64,000 nucleotides of DNA, taken from assembly GCA_030847615.1 (NCBI GenBank), contig JAUMIR010000003.1, positions 31,742,501 through 31,806,500 of the forward strand. Reading direction: 5' to 3'. Positions 33,798-43,220 of this stretch are shown one piece after another (position 1 is the first letter of the stretch; each line of letters opens with the position of its first letter). A program made the translations under genes and the position numbers. The notes under the pieces were generated by a model. It made no database searches. It saw nothing but the letters and a program-made list of their open reading frames with translations, and was not told the origin of the DNA. This stretch comes from Gambelia wislizenii (Eukaryota; Chordata; Lepidosauria; Squamata; Crotaphytidae).

Positions 33798-36700
33798 TCA
33801 GGAAGGACTCATCCCGCGCCTTCTGCAAGCGCGCTGATGACTAAAAAGGCCAATCCGAGACAAACAAGTCCGGTTGCAAAAAGTGCAGCAGAAGGTCTCC
33901 TTGGGTGATGTTTTTGGGTTGTGATTCTTTCTGCGTTGTCGTTTCTCTTCAAGACTTGTTCGTCGTGAGTTCTCAAATAAGGCTGCAGCATTGTGGATAT
34001 TGCGTCTCCATGCCTCCCGATGTGAGGCAAGGGCGGACCACCGTTGGTGATCAATCTGGCCAAGCCTGAGATGTTGTTTCAGGGAGTCCTTGTATCGCTT
34101 TTTTGGAGCGCCCCTCCCACGCTGACCCGTGGCGAGTTCACCGTAGAGTAGTATTTTTGGGAGGCGATGGTCCTCCATCCTAGAAACGTGCCCTGCCCAG
34201 CGCAGCTGTGTTCTCAATATCATGGCCTCAATGCTGGTGATCCCTGCTTGTTCAAGGACAGCAACATTCGTCACATAGTCAGTCCAGTGTATATTTAGGA
34301 TTGTGCGTAGACAGCGCTGATGAAAGCGCTCGAGGAGTCGTAGGTGGTGGCGATAGGTAACCCATGTTTCAGATCCATAAAGGAGGATAGACAGTACGAT
34401 GGCTCTATACACACTGATTTTTGTGCTTTGCCTCAGGTGTTTATTGCTCCAGACTCTTTTGTGAAGTCTTCCAAATGCACTATATGCCTTTGCTAATCTG
34501 TGATCGATCTCTTTGTCAATCTTGGCATCTGAGGAGATGATGCTTCCCAGGTAGGTGAACTGCTGAACGGACTTGAGCACTGATTTGCCGACGGCAATGT
34601 GGGGATGGTGGTGTTCGTCCTGTGGTGCAGGCTGGTAAAGAACTTCTGTTTTCTTCAGGTTGACTTCTAGCCCAAACAGCTCTGCAGCTGTTGCAAAGCA
34701 GGACGTTAGGCGCTGCAGAGCTGCTTCTGTGTGGGCAACAAGGGCAGCATCATCGGCGAAGAGCAGCTCACGGACTAGATAGTTTAGAGTCTTAGTGTGA
34801 GCCCTCAGACGGCTTAAGTTAAACAAGCTACCATCAGTACGGTAGCGTATATAGATGCCGTCGTCTTCTTCCAGCTCTGCCATAGCCCTTTGGAGCATCG
34901 TGCTAAAGAAGATTGTAAATAAAGTTGGTGCAAGAACACAACCTTGCTTCACTCCATTAGTTATTAGAAAGGGCTCTGAAAGAGCATCGCCATATCTGAC
35001 TTGACCACGCTGGCCCTCGTGTAGCAAGATAATCATTTTAAGGAATTTGGGGGGACATCCTAGTTTTTCCAGGATCTGCCACAGACCTTTTCTACTTACA
35101 GTGTCAAAGGCTTTGGTGAGGTCGACAAATGTTACATAGAGACCCTTGTTCTGCTCCCTACATTTTTCTTGCAGTTGCCTAAGGGCAAATACCATGGCTG
35201 TAGTACTCCTATTGGCTCTGAAGCCACATTGGCTTTCAGGGAGAAGTTCTTCTGCAATAGCAGGAACTAATCTGTTCAGGAGTATCCTTGCAAGGATTTT
35301 TCCAGCAATAGAGAGCAGTGTTATGCCTCGATAGTTTGAGCAGTCGGATTTTGCTCCTTTTTTCTTGTACAGGGTGATGATGACTGCATCTCGGAGGTCT
35401 GATGGCAGTTCCCCTTTTTCCCAGCAGTTCACAAGGAATTCGTGGAATTTTTCGTGGAGTGCATGACCTCCATGTTTCCAAACTTCAGGTGGGATTCCAT
35501 CAATCCCAGCTGCCTTGCCGTTTTTCATCTGCTGTATGGCCATAAGGGTCTCTTCCAAAGTGGGAGCTATGTCCAATTCATTTTTCATTGGTTTTTGTGT
35601 CATATGTTGGATAGCTGAGGCTTGGACTACTCGGTTGGCGCTAAAGAGACTTTGAAAATGTTCAGCCCAACGATTTAGGATGGAGGCTTTATCAGTAATT
35701 AATGTTTGACCATCTGTACTGTATAAGGAGCTTTGGACCTGATAAGTAGGTCCAAACACTGCTTTAAGAGCTTCATAAAATCCTCTATGATCACCCAGAT
35801 CTGCACAGCGTTGTGTCTTTTCTGCTAAATTGATCCACCACTTGTTCTGCATGTCTCGGAGTTTTTGTTGTAGTTTGCTACATGTGAGGCGGAAAGCTGC
35901 TTTTCTTACATGACAGGTTGGCTGGGCGAGGTATGCCTGGTGAGCAGCTCTCTTCCTTGCCAACAGCTCCTGGATCTCTTGGTTGTTTTCATCAAACCAG
36001 TCTTGATTTTTCTTGTGGGAGAACCCGAGGGATTCTTCTGCAGACTGGAGGATACTGTTTTTGATATGTTGCCAAAGCACTGTAGGAGAAGGATCTGTAG
36101 GATGGTCTTCAAGTTTCGTTTGTAGGTTTGCCTGGAAGTTGTCTCTCATGGTAGCTTGTTGAAGATTGTTGACTTGGAGCCTCTTCTTTAAGATGCCACC
36201 CCTCTTAGGTTTGAACTTAAGATGAAGATTTAGTTTACATCTGACGAGGCGATGATCTGTTTGGCATTCTGCACTGGGCATCACACGGGTATGACGGACA
36301 TCACGAATGTCTCTCTGACGGACTAGAACGTAGTCAATGAGGTGCCAATGTTTGGATCGGGGATGCATCCAGGTTGTCTTCAAGCTATCTTTCTGCTGAA
36401 AGATTGTGTTTGTAATAGTCAGCTGTTGTTCTGCACAGAACTCTAGCAGGAGGCGTCCGTTATCATTGCAATTTCCAACACCATGCTTGCCTAAGACACC
36501 TTTCCAGGCTTCGGAATTCTTTCCTACTCTGGCATTGAAATCACCAAGTATAATAATTTTATCTTCTACAGGGACTTTTTGTATGAGTTGGCGTAGGTCT
36601 GTGTAGAATTTGTCTTTCTCTACAGGGTCGGCTTGCATAGTTGGGGCATATACACTAAAGAGAACAACATGTGGGAGGCGTAAGGAAATAATGCGATCAG

Positions 36701-36956
36701 AGTGTCCTGTTGGCAAGGTTTCGAGTTTGGAGGCAATGGAGTTTTTAATCATGAAGCCTACTCCTGAAAGATGTTTTTCGGTTTTGGGTTTGCCAGACCA
36801 GTAAAGTGTGTAGCCGGCGCCATGTTCTTTAAGGCTGCCTTCCTCATGGAAGCGAACTTCACTAAGAGCAGCGATGTCAATATTAAGCCGTGATAGTTCA
36901 AGGGCTATTAGGGCAGAACGACGCTCAGGCCGTCCACTATCTTTAGAGTCTTGCAT
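33798..36956 (-). CDS. LINE polyprotein: APE endonuclease, reverse transcriptase, CCHC finger
   Basis: 1052 codons without interruption. Endonuclease, residues 1-240: LSEVRF (31-36, catalytic Glu), SVYAP (101-105), ILGDFNARVG (136-145, Asp/Asn), TDHRLV (233-238). RT, about 470-800: LYKKKG (529-534), VDLTKAFDTV (611-620, motif A Asp612), NGVKQGCVLAPTLF (667-680, motif B), LLFADDAALV (731-740, motif C FADD 733-736). Then YGSETWVTYR (860-869) and LRWAGHVSRMEDHRLP (918-933), a region shared by this LINE type. C-terminus: C1024-x2-C1027-x12-H1040-x3-C1044. It would nick DNA and prime reverse transcription there. The ATG at 36956 is the first available, yet the endonuclease's first strand (TLACWNIRT) is encoded just upstream, after an in-frame TGA. 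Confidence 0.93.
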   Translation of the reverse strand: MQDSKDSGRPERRSALIALELSRLNIDIAALSEVRFHEEGSLKEHGAGYTLYWSGKPKTEKHLSGVGFMIKNSIASKLETLPTGHSDRIISLRLPHVVLFSVYAPTMQADPVEKDKFYTDLRQLIQKVPVEDKIIILGDFNARVGKNSEAWKGVLGKHGVGNCNDNGRLLLEFCAEQQLTITNTIFQQKDSLKTTWMHPRSKHWHLIDYVLVRQRDIRDVRHTRVMPSAECQTDHRLVRCKLNLHLKFKPKRGGILKKRLQVNNLQQATMRDNFQANLQTKLEDHPTDPSPTVLWQHIKNSILQSAEESLGFSHKKNQDWFDENNQEIQELLARKRAAHQAYLAQPTCHVRKAAFRLTCSKLQQKLRDMQNKWWINLAEKTQRCADLGDHRGFYEALKAVFGPTYQVQSSLYSTDGQTLITDKASILNRWAEHFQSLFSANRVVQASAIQHMTQKPMKNELDIAPTLEETLMAIQQMKNGKAAGIDGIPPEVWKHGGHALHEKFHEFLVNCWEKGELPSDLRDAVIITLYKKKGAKSDCSNYRGITLLSIAGKILARILLNRLVPAIAEELLPESQCGFRANRSTTAMVFALRQLQEKCREQNKGLYVTFVDLTKAFDTVSRKGLWQILEKLGCPPKFLKMIILLHEGQRGQVRYGDALSEPFLITNGVKQGCVLAPTLFTIFFSTMLQRAMAELEEDDGIYIRYRTDGSLFNLSRLRAHTKTLNYLVRELLFADDAALVAHTEAALQRLTSCFATAAELFGLEVNLKKTEVLYQPAPQDEHHHPHIAVGKSVLKSVQQFTYLGSIISSDAKIDKEIDHRLAKAYSAFGRLHKRVWSNKHLRQSTKISVYRAIVLSILLYGSETWVTYRHHLRLLERFHQRCLRTILNIHWTDYVTNVAVLEQAGITSIEAMILRTQLRWAGHVSRMEDHRLPKILLYGELATGQRGRGAPKKRYKDSLKQHLRLGQIDHQRWSALASHREAWRRNIHNAAALFENSRRTSLEEKRQRRKNHNPKTSPKETFCCTFCNRTCLSRIGLFSHQRACRRRGMSPS

Positions 36957-37744
36957 GGTTCTGATGTTCCAGCATGCAAGTGTCAGTTTATTTACACCTT
37001 TGGAGGCCGGTGTGTGCCTTTGTTTCTTTGCCTTGGTTTGACCGCATCAGAAGATTCCCGTTGGCCGCGGCTAGCCAACCAGGTAGTTGGGGATGAGCTT
37101 TCTTTAGGCCACCTTTTCTAGGCCCCTCTCCATATGGAGCAAGCAGTGCTCTCCTTAAAAAAGGCTGCTTGGTCGTTCAGAATGCTGCCGAACAAGACTG
37201 TCATCTCCCGGGTCAGGCTTGAGCGACCAATGTCCTGAACCGCCTGCATGCAGGGTTGGGGCTGCGGCTTCCAGTGCATCTTTACACCTGCCGGTTTCGT
37301 CCCTCGCCAGTCGCTACAGGGCTTTTTTGGAAATGGATTTGTCCTTCGAGCCTGTGCAATGGATTTTTCTGGTGGAGCGCAGCGTGCACAGAACTGGCCT
37401 CACCCTTTAAACCAGAGATTCATCTGCCGTGGCCTTGCAAGCATGGACGTGGCAGCGAGGTCCTCGGGCCGTAGGTTTGATTAGAGTTTCCTTCTCTTAG
37501 ATGGTTGACCTTACAGGGTTGGACGAGCACCATCTGCCCGGGTTTGGGATTAGAGTTTTCCTTCTCCTAGGACGGTTGCCATAAGGCTAGAGAGCCCATC
37601 CTGCCCTTTGACGCTCTTTGTCAGACCCTTCGGTTTTGACCTGTCTGGCATGGGAGACCCTACCAGTGGCTATTATGCCACCGCCAGCATAGCTCAAAAC
37701 GTCATTAGGGTACGCAAGCCTCTCTCCCACGACAAGGGGGCGTC
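36957..37744 (-). other. 5' leader of LINE copy B
   Basis: It is conserved with copy A (5800-6580), hence part of the element. It is GC-richer than the surroundings and contains an internal direct repeat (GGTTTGATTAGAGTTTCCTT near 37475-37495 and TTTGGGATTAGAGTTTTCCT near 37542-37562, plus-strand reading). On the minus strand the codons immediately before the ATG spell CWNIRT. An internal promoter is expected in such leaders but I cannot point to one. Confidence 0.7.
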
Positions 37745-38144
37745 AACAGCACAGAGACAACAAAAGGAGGGCTCGAGGTGGTCTCCATGTATTTATAGGA
37801 AGCAGCAGCTAGTTAAGTAGCAGCTGTGTTAGCTGCTGCTCTATAAATATACTACACTGCCCTCCAGGTCTTGTAGGAGTGTCTGACCTGCCTATCATGT
37901 GCCCACTTTCTGTGTTTGACCTGGACTGTGTTTGTTTACTCTGGACTCTGTTTGCCTGATCTGGATTCTGCTAGACTACCCTGAATTCTGTTTGCAAGAC
38001 CTGGACCTTGTATATTGGACTTTGCTTGTGGACTTTTGTTTTGCTTGCTAGTAAAGTAAATGACTGACTTCACAGTGCCTTGATTCCTTTGCCTGTAATT
38101 AGTTTCACTGTGCTGAGCCTCTGCTTATCAGCTGTGAAGTAACA

Positions 38145-39018
38145 AGCATTTGGCCGGTTGCCAAGAACTTGTTTGGACAGGAGAAGGATGATATGATTGG
38201 ATGCCTAACTGAGTGGCTTAATGTCCTAGAGTTCATCTGCACAGACCAGGTACGCTGGCTGTCAGCTGGTGTATTCTGGCCATGGTTCTGGCCTGTTCCT
38301 CCCCCGTTGCCAAAATGAAATGGGATGGAGTCCAGACTGCCACACCAGCCTGTCCCAGCAGCCTATTATTTTCGATAAGATGAATGCCAGACATTGACCA
38401 AAGAGTCACATTGGAGGACCTAGAAATGTCTAGAGAGAACATATTTTTTTCAGAGGTGGATAATTGAAACCATGGATACTGAATCTGTGGATATTGGGTT
38501 TGACTCGTACTTAATGCTATTATGATTCCATTTTTATTCATGACAACCATACACAGGTTATACACTTCAAATTACAATTCTACAAAAATTATTAAAACCT
38601 TTTAAACTTTTAAAATTTCAGTTGGGTTTATGAAATATAAAACAATAAGCATTTAAACAAAATGCTATTCAAATTGGTAAAATGAAAAAGTCTCCATTAG
38701 CAATCCTGTCCCTCTGCATAGAAAGTATCTGACCATTCAGAACAGAGTTTTATATTTGGATTCTTGGGAAAATTAAATATTTTTACAATATTTTGCAAGC
38801 AATGTGGTCATATTATCAAAAATGAAAAAGTAAAGTGAGAGCAAAGGGACATGATTCAAAAATACAGCTGAGAAATGTTTGTTTGTTTGTTTGTTTGTTT
38901 TGTTCAATGTAGACTTTGGAAAACTTTATTTGCAACCTAAGAAGTATTTTCTCCTATCTTAGGTGTTGCCCAAATCTGATGCTGCATAATACCCAGCTCT
39001 ACATAGCAGCTCACCAAT
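38145..39018. other. Unassigned interval
   Basis: A short piece at 38455-38515 (GAAACCATGGATACTGAATC) looks like a Tigger-like terminal remnant. A GTTT tetranucleotide tract lies at 38877-38901. Nothing else recognised. Confidence 0.4.
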
Positions 39019-39031
39019 CCTAGCCATAGCC

Positions 39032-39250
39032 AGTCGAAGGCTTTCACGGCCGGCATCCGTAGATTTTCCTTGGTTTTTTTTCTGGGCTTTGAGGCTGTAT
39101 TCTGGAATAGTTTCTTTCTGACGTTTCACCTGCATCTGTGGCTGCCATCTTCTTCTGAAGATGCCAGCCCAGATGCAAGTGAAACGTCAGAAAGAAACTA
39201 TTTCAGAACACGGCCTCATAGCCTGGGGAAAGAAAAAAAACCAAGGAAAA
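39032..39250. mobile_element. Penelope-derived hairpin: two inverted terminal repeats only
   Basis: The left half begins AGTCGAAGGCTTTCACGGCC and runs through GGCTTTGAGGCTGTATTCTG to a centre near 39150. The right half repeats it in reverse (GATGCCAGCCCAGATGCAAG ... CAGAACACGGCCTCATAGCC). The same sequences end the Penelope-like insertion at 58735-59802. A perfect 13-bp target duplication CCTAGCCATAGCC lies at 39019-39031 and 39251-39263. There is no coding interior, and the outermost part of the right repeat is missing. This is a complete insertion of non-autonomous form. Confidence 0.9.
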
Positions 39251-39263
39251 CCTAGCCATAGCC

Positions 39264-39953
39264 TTTACCAAGTCATACACTTCTGGTAACTTTATCTGTC
39301 TTTTCCCTTTTCAGCCTAAACAACAAGATCCAAAGTTTTAAAAAAAAATCAAAAAAGATTTCTTAGTCACTATCTGTATGAGTCAAGGCCACACACATCA
39401 TGAGAGAAAGTTTACAGGATAAAGTGCATAATAAAGGTAAGAGAGCATAGTTTGTGAGGGTTCTTTGAACATTTCAAATGTTATCTGTACTTTGAAGAGT
39501 ATATGATATTTCAGAAATGCAGGCATAAGACAACCTGGTAGTCATAAAAATAGATGATCAAAATTCCCTTTTTACATTCTCCAATCAGAGAACAAGGAGA
39601 TCAGTGACCTCCCCCAAAAATTTTAGTATATCAAATGCTTGGCAAATATAAGCATAGTGAAAGAACTGAAAGCACTGTTTTTAGAGTTAGCAACAACCAA
39701 GTATAAACACTGCTTTAGGCATGTATGCTAATGCTACTGTATTAATTCTAATCAGAGTGAGCCTAAACTTCTCCCTGTCTTTTATTCTTTTTTTTCTTTT
39801 TTTTTCTTTTTTCTTTTTTCTTTTTTTTTCTTTTTTTTGCCAATGACAAAAGCTATATTACATTTTTTAGGGTCCCATCCCATTATGTTGCCTTTTGACA
39901 CTGCAAAAATGTTCACCTACCTGTTTCCATTTCCTTCAGTTGCTCTCAAACTA
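39264..39953. other. Unassigned interval with a polypyrimidine tract
   Basis: A CTTTTTT-rich tract of about 57 nt lies at 39781-39838. No gene recognised. Confidence 0.5.
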
Positions 39954-40439
39954 GGGGCTAATCTACATGGGCAATATACCTCATTTTGCCCTCATCTCAC
40001 CAGGCCTCAGCAACCATAGAGCAAATACAGGGCTGAGACATGGTAGGGCCCAATAAACCATTCTATAATAATATCTGGGAAAATCCGGTTCCACAAGCAA
40101 AAAATGGACCCAGCTCCATGTATCCACAGGAGCCTGTCTCAGCAGGCTGTCCTGTTGCTGCAGCTTCTAGTCTCCCTAGCTCTCTCTGAAGCAGGAAGCA
40201 GGACTGTAGCACATGACCAAGGCTGCTCATATGTGGGGGGCTTTGTTCACATATTCTTGGACAGCTTCCTCACTTCCACGAGGGCAAGGTAGATAGTGGT
40301 GGTGGCTGCAGCAATGGGCTGGTGTGCCTGTCTGGACTCCAGCCCATTTCATGGAGGGAACAGGTGAGGAATGGGCCTGATCTGTGTCTAGGATACACTG
40401 GTGTGGAGCCAGCATATCCTGACTCATGTAGATGAGCCC
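39954..40439. mobile_element. Candidate Harbinger-like MITE
   Basis: The ends GGGGCTAATCTACATGGGC (39954-39972) and CATGTAGATGAGCCC (40425-40439) are inverted repeats. A matching 3-bp duplication is not exact. The interior is non-coding and GC-richer than average. The ends resemble those at 47197-47579. Confidence 0.6.
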
Positions 40440-40560
40440 TATGTGATTTTCGCTTGTTGTCAATGGCATACAACATAGCTGAAATTTGTTTGCCTATACA
40501 GCACTACAATTATCTATGCTAGGTGATATCTATCCTATGCTATCTTGAGAAGATCTCCTT

Positions 40561-41595
40561 CATAGAATCATAGAATAAGAAAGTTGGAAGAGACCACAAG
40601 GGCTATCCAGTCCAACCCCCTGCCATGCAGGAATACAAAATCAAATCATTCCTGACAGATGGCCATCCAGCTTCTGTTTAAAACCTCCAAAGAAGGAGAC
40701 TCCACCACACTACGAGGCAGCGTATTCCACTTCCGAACAGCTCTTACTGTCAAGAAGTTCTTCCTAATGTTTAGGTGGAATCTCTTTTCCTATAGTTTGA
40801 ATCCATTGCTCCGTGTCCTAGTCTCTGGAGCAGCAGAAAACAAGCTTGCTCCATCCTCAGTATGATATCCCTTCAAATAAATTAAACATGGCTATCATGT
40901 CCCCTCTCAACCTTCTCTTCTCCAGACTAAATATGCCCAGCTCCCTAAGCTGCTCCTTAAAGGGCATGGCTTCCAGACCTCCCACCATCCTGGTTGCCCT
41001 CCTCTGGACACGTTCCAGCTTCTCAATATCCTTCTTGAATTGTGGTGCCCAGAATTGGACACAGCATTCCAGGTGAGGTCTGACCAAAGCAGAATACAGT
41101 GGCACTATTACTTCCCTTGACCTAGACACTATATCCTACTAATGCAGCCCAGAATCGCATTGGCCTTTTTAGCTGCTGCATCACACTGTTGACTCATGTT
41201 CAGCTTGTGGTCCACCAAGACTTCTAGATCTTTTACTCATGTACTGCCCTCAAGCCATGTGTCAGCCATCCTATATTTGTGCATTTCATTTTTAGTGCCC
41301 AAGTGTAGTATCCTACATTTCTCCCTGTTGAAATTCATTTTGTTAATATTGGCCCAGCTTTCTAATCTGTTGAGGTCATTTTGGATTCTGACCCTGTCCT
41401 CTGGGTATTAGCTACCCCTCCTAATTTGGTGTCATCTGCAAACTTGATAAGCATACCCTCTGTTCCATCATCCAAGTCATGGATGAAGATGTTGAATAGC
41501 ACTGGGCCCAGGACAGAACCCTGTGGCACCCCACTGGTCACTTTTCTCCAGGATGAAGAGGAGCCATTGGTAACTACTATTTGGGCCCTAAGAAT
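40561..41595 (-). pseudogene. CR1 LINE, 5'-truncated, degraded
   Basis: Minus-strand pieces run from RT motif B ([20 protein letters not shown], near 41490-41550) and motif C ([14 protein letters not shown], near 41410-41450) through [20 protein letters not shown] and [20 protein letters not shown] to the tail at 40561-40590 (the reverse of ATTCTATG). Small indels and stops break the frame at several points, e.g. YSALV/SISY near 40857 and the junction near 41130. It covers the same region as the open copy at 28.4 kb. Confidence 0.9.
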
Positions 41596-41690
41596 TAATC
41601 CAGGAAAAGAAGAGGGCAAAGACTGAAATGAAAAAATGGAACCTATGCAATATCAATGGCCATTGCTACCTTTTATAGCAGCAGTGGGTA

Positions 41691-41803
41691 TCATGTAGCC
41701 TTCCAGATATTGTCAAATTGCAACTGTAGTTATTCCTCACCATTGGCTATATCAGCTATGGAAGCTGGGACATGCAGTCCAAAACATCTGGAAGGCTACA
41801 TGA
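41691..41803. mobile_element. Short palindromic MITE
   Basis: TCATGTAGCCTTCCAGATAT at 41691-41710 pairs with ACATCTGGAAGGCTACATGA ending at 41803. The inner part CAACTGTAGTTATTCCTCAC... is typical of a widespread reptile MITE. A partial copy of the same family is at 42385-42463 (GATGGGAGTTGCATCTGGAG). Confidence 0.75.
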
Positions 41804-42384
41804 TCCACATCCTGCTCTATAATATAAAATCTATGTCTCTAACTTGTTATAGGAATGCTTCAGACTATGGCTGCAATCCTGCTGGTTAGTTCCAATTAGA
41901 GTAGGCCCATTCAATCAATTGTTGAATAGTGAGTCAAACTATAAATAAGTTCAATTGATTCAATAGTTTTCCTTTAGTTAGGACTAACCATAGGCTATTT
42001 CTTGGCATGGCTCATAGCATGTTCTAGGGCAAAACCTTGGCTTTTAACCCACCAGTTGCACACACTCCTCTGTGTGGTATGAATATTTTTACACAATATA
42101 AATTTACTTAAAAATGCAATGTACTTTTGCATTTCATGGCTTTTAGGGCCAGTGTCTACATTTACATTTGTCAGATATCACTTTATGCATCAGTTTAAAT
42201 TAACCCTGGCCTATAAAACCCCTGTGAAAATCTGGTCATTGGCTATAATCCTGTGCTCACTTGTATGTAAGTCCCATTGAACTATGGGGAGTGGGGGACT
42301 TTTACTTCTGAATAGGTATGCATAAGACTGTGCTTTAAACTTGTGATAACAGATGAATATTTTTCTATTATTTATTTATTGACA
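41804..42384. other. Unassigned interval
   Basis: No gene or repeat recognised. Confidence 0.4.
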
Positions 42385-42463
42385 GCAAATCCCATCACCC
42401 CTCAATTTTGCTGCATTGGCTAGCGCTGATGGGAGTTGCATCTGGAGGCCAACATGCCCCCCC
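42385..42463. mobile_element. Partial MITE, family of 41691
   Basis: It contains AAATCCCATCACCCCTCA and GATGGGAGTTGCATCTGGAG followed by GCCAACATG, the right half of the short palindromic family. The left end is missing. Confidence 0.5.
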
Positions 42464-42688
42464 CATGGCGTTAGTCAGTTTCAACAGTTTCATTAAAGGT
42501 TTAAGAGGTCAAAATCTATCTTGGGAAATAGAAACTTGCTTCTCAAAAGAAAACATGCAACAATTTCCTGATTGAAAATCAGAGGAAAGAGGAATGTGAG
42601 AAGGAGGGTGAAGTGTTTAGAGGTGAGAAGAAGTGGAGAGCACAGGATAAGAGGCAATATTATTTGATAATGCTTCTGGGATAAAATA

Positions 42689-43219
42689 TGGTAGCACCCC
42701 CACATCCGCTGATTCACCACCTGGGATTCAATTATTCTCGGATGGTGACAGTGGGGGGTGGGGGTGGGGGAGGAGGAGAAATCTCACCTCCCTCTTCCTT
42801 TTGCCCCCAGGATCGCTCTCGGAGTTCACTCTTGGGCTGAAATGGTGATGCGGGGGGAAGGGGGGGGAAGAGAGATCTGCTTTTCTTCTCCCTTTGTCCC
42901 CAGGATTGTTTCCGGGGCAGAAATACCAATGTGAGAGAGGAGGAGATACCAAGAAATACCAAGAGAGAGGAGGAGAGCGCTCCCTTGTTCATCCCTTTGC
43001 CCCCAGGTTCTCTGTGCAGGATTGCTCCTGAGCCAAAATGGTGATGAGGGGGAGAAGGGAGGGGATGAGAGATCTCCCTCTCCCTCCCTTTGGCCTGGGA
43101 TCACTGCCCAGGATCGCTCCCGGGGCGGAAATGGTGACAGGGGCATTCATTACTCTGTGGATTTTGTTATCCATGGGGGCCCCTGAAACTAATCCCCTGT
43201 GGACATGGGGGTCCTACTG
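42689..43219. mobile_element. Tigger-like non-autonomous element, 531 bp
   Basis: The ends TGGTAGCACCCCCACATCCG (42689-42708) and, reversed, CAGTAGGACCCCCATGTCCA (43200-43219) are inverted repeats flanked by TA (42687-42688 and 43220-43221). It encodes nothing; its interior is a degenerate minisatellite. End sequence and TA duplication place it with pogo/Tigger elements, near the 9180 copy. Confidence 0.78.
42745..43140 (+). repeat. Degenerate minisatellite inside the Tigger-like element
   Basis: A unit of very roughly 100-120 nt with the order GAGATCTC...CTCCCTTTG.CCCCCAGGAT.GCTCCCGG...AAATGGTGATG recurs about four times with indels. The purine-rich stretches between (GGGGGAAGGGGGGGGAAGAG near 42852-42871) are strand-asymmetric. 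Confidence 0.7.
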
Positions 43220-43220
43220 T

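Larger units (their letters stand above)
33770..37744 (-). mobile_element. LINE copy B: near-full-length APE-EN/RT/CCHC retrotransposon
   Basis: About 3.98 kb in reverse orientation: a leader of about 0.79 kb, one long open frame, and a 3' UTR of about 28 nt. AACAGC flanks both sides (33764-33769 and 37745-37750), a plausible short target duplication. Copy A shares nearly the whole length and copy C the 3' end, so the family is multicopy. The clade is not assigned. Domain order, absence of RNase H and the C-terminal finger fit Vingi/Ingi-like or related APE-type LINEs, and the copy is clearly not CR1, L1 or BovB. It lies in an LTR. Confidence 0.93.
33566..38144 (+). mobile_element. Ty3/gypsy-like LTR (about 600 bp) interrupted by LINE copy B
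   Basis: The left part 33566-33769 starts TGTCATGCCCTGCTTCCAGA and contains an Asp/Glu/Pro-rich stretch typical of reptile gypsy LTRs. The right part 37751-38144 continues with CTATAAATA boxes (37841-37849), a long T/G-rich run and AGTAAAGTAAATGACTGACT, and ends near GTAACA at 38144. Removing LINE B rejoins the two. Sequence after 38144 (TTGGCCGGTTGCC) might be the internal start of the element, but gag/pol are not recognisable. Exact LTR ends are uncertain. Confidence 0.5.

Noticed and set aside
33501..33908. 135-codon acidic frame as a host gene
   Set aside because: It crosses from the LTR-like sequence into the LINE B 3' end, so it is a chance fusion across an insertion junction.
37219..37484. 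Three overlapping plus-strand frames with Cys/Ser/Pro-rich products
   Set aside because: They lie antisense in the LINE B leader, overlap one another in different frames, and are broken in the matching leader of copy A.
42728..43146. Three minus-strand Pro/Ser-rich frames of 74-106 codons
   Set aside because: They come from the pyrimidine-rich minisatellite within the Tigger-like element; all frames look alike because the sequence repeats.
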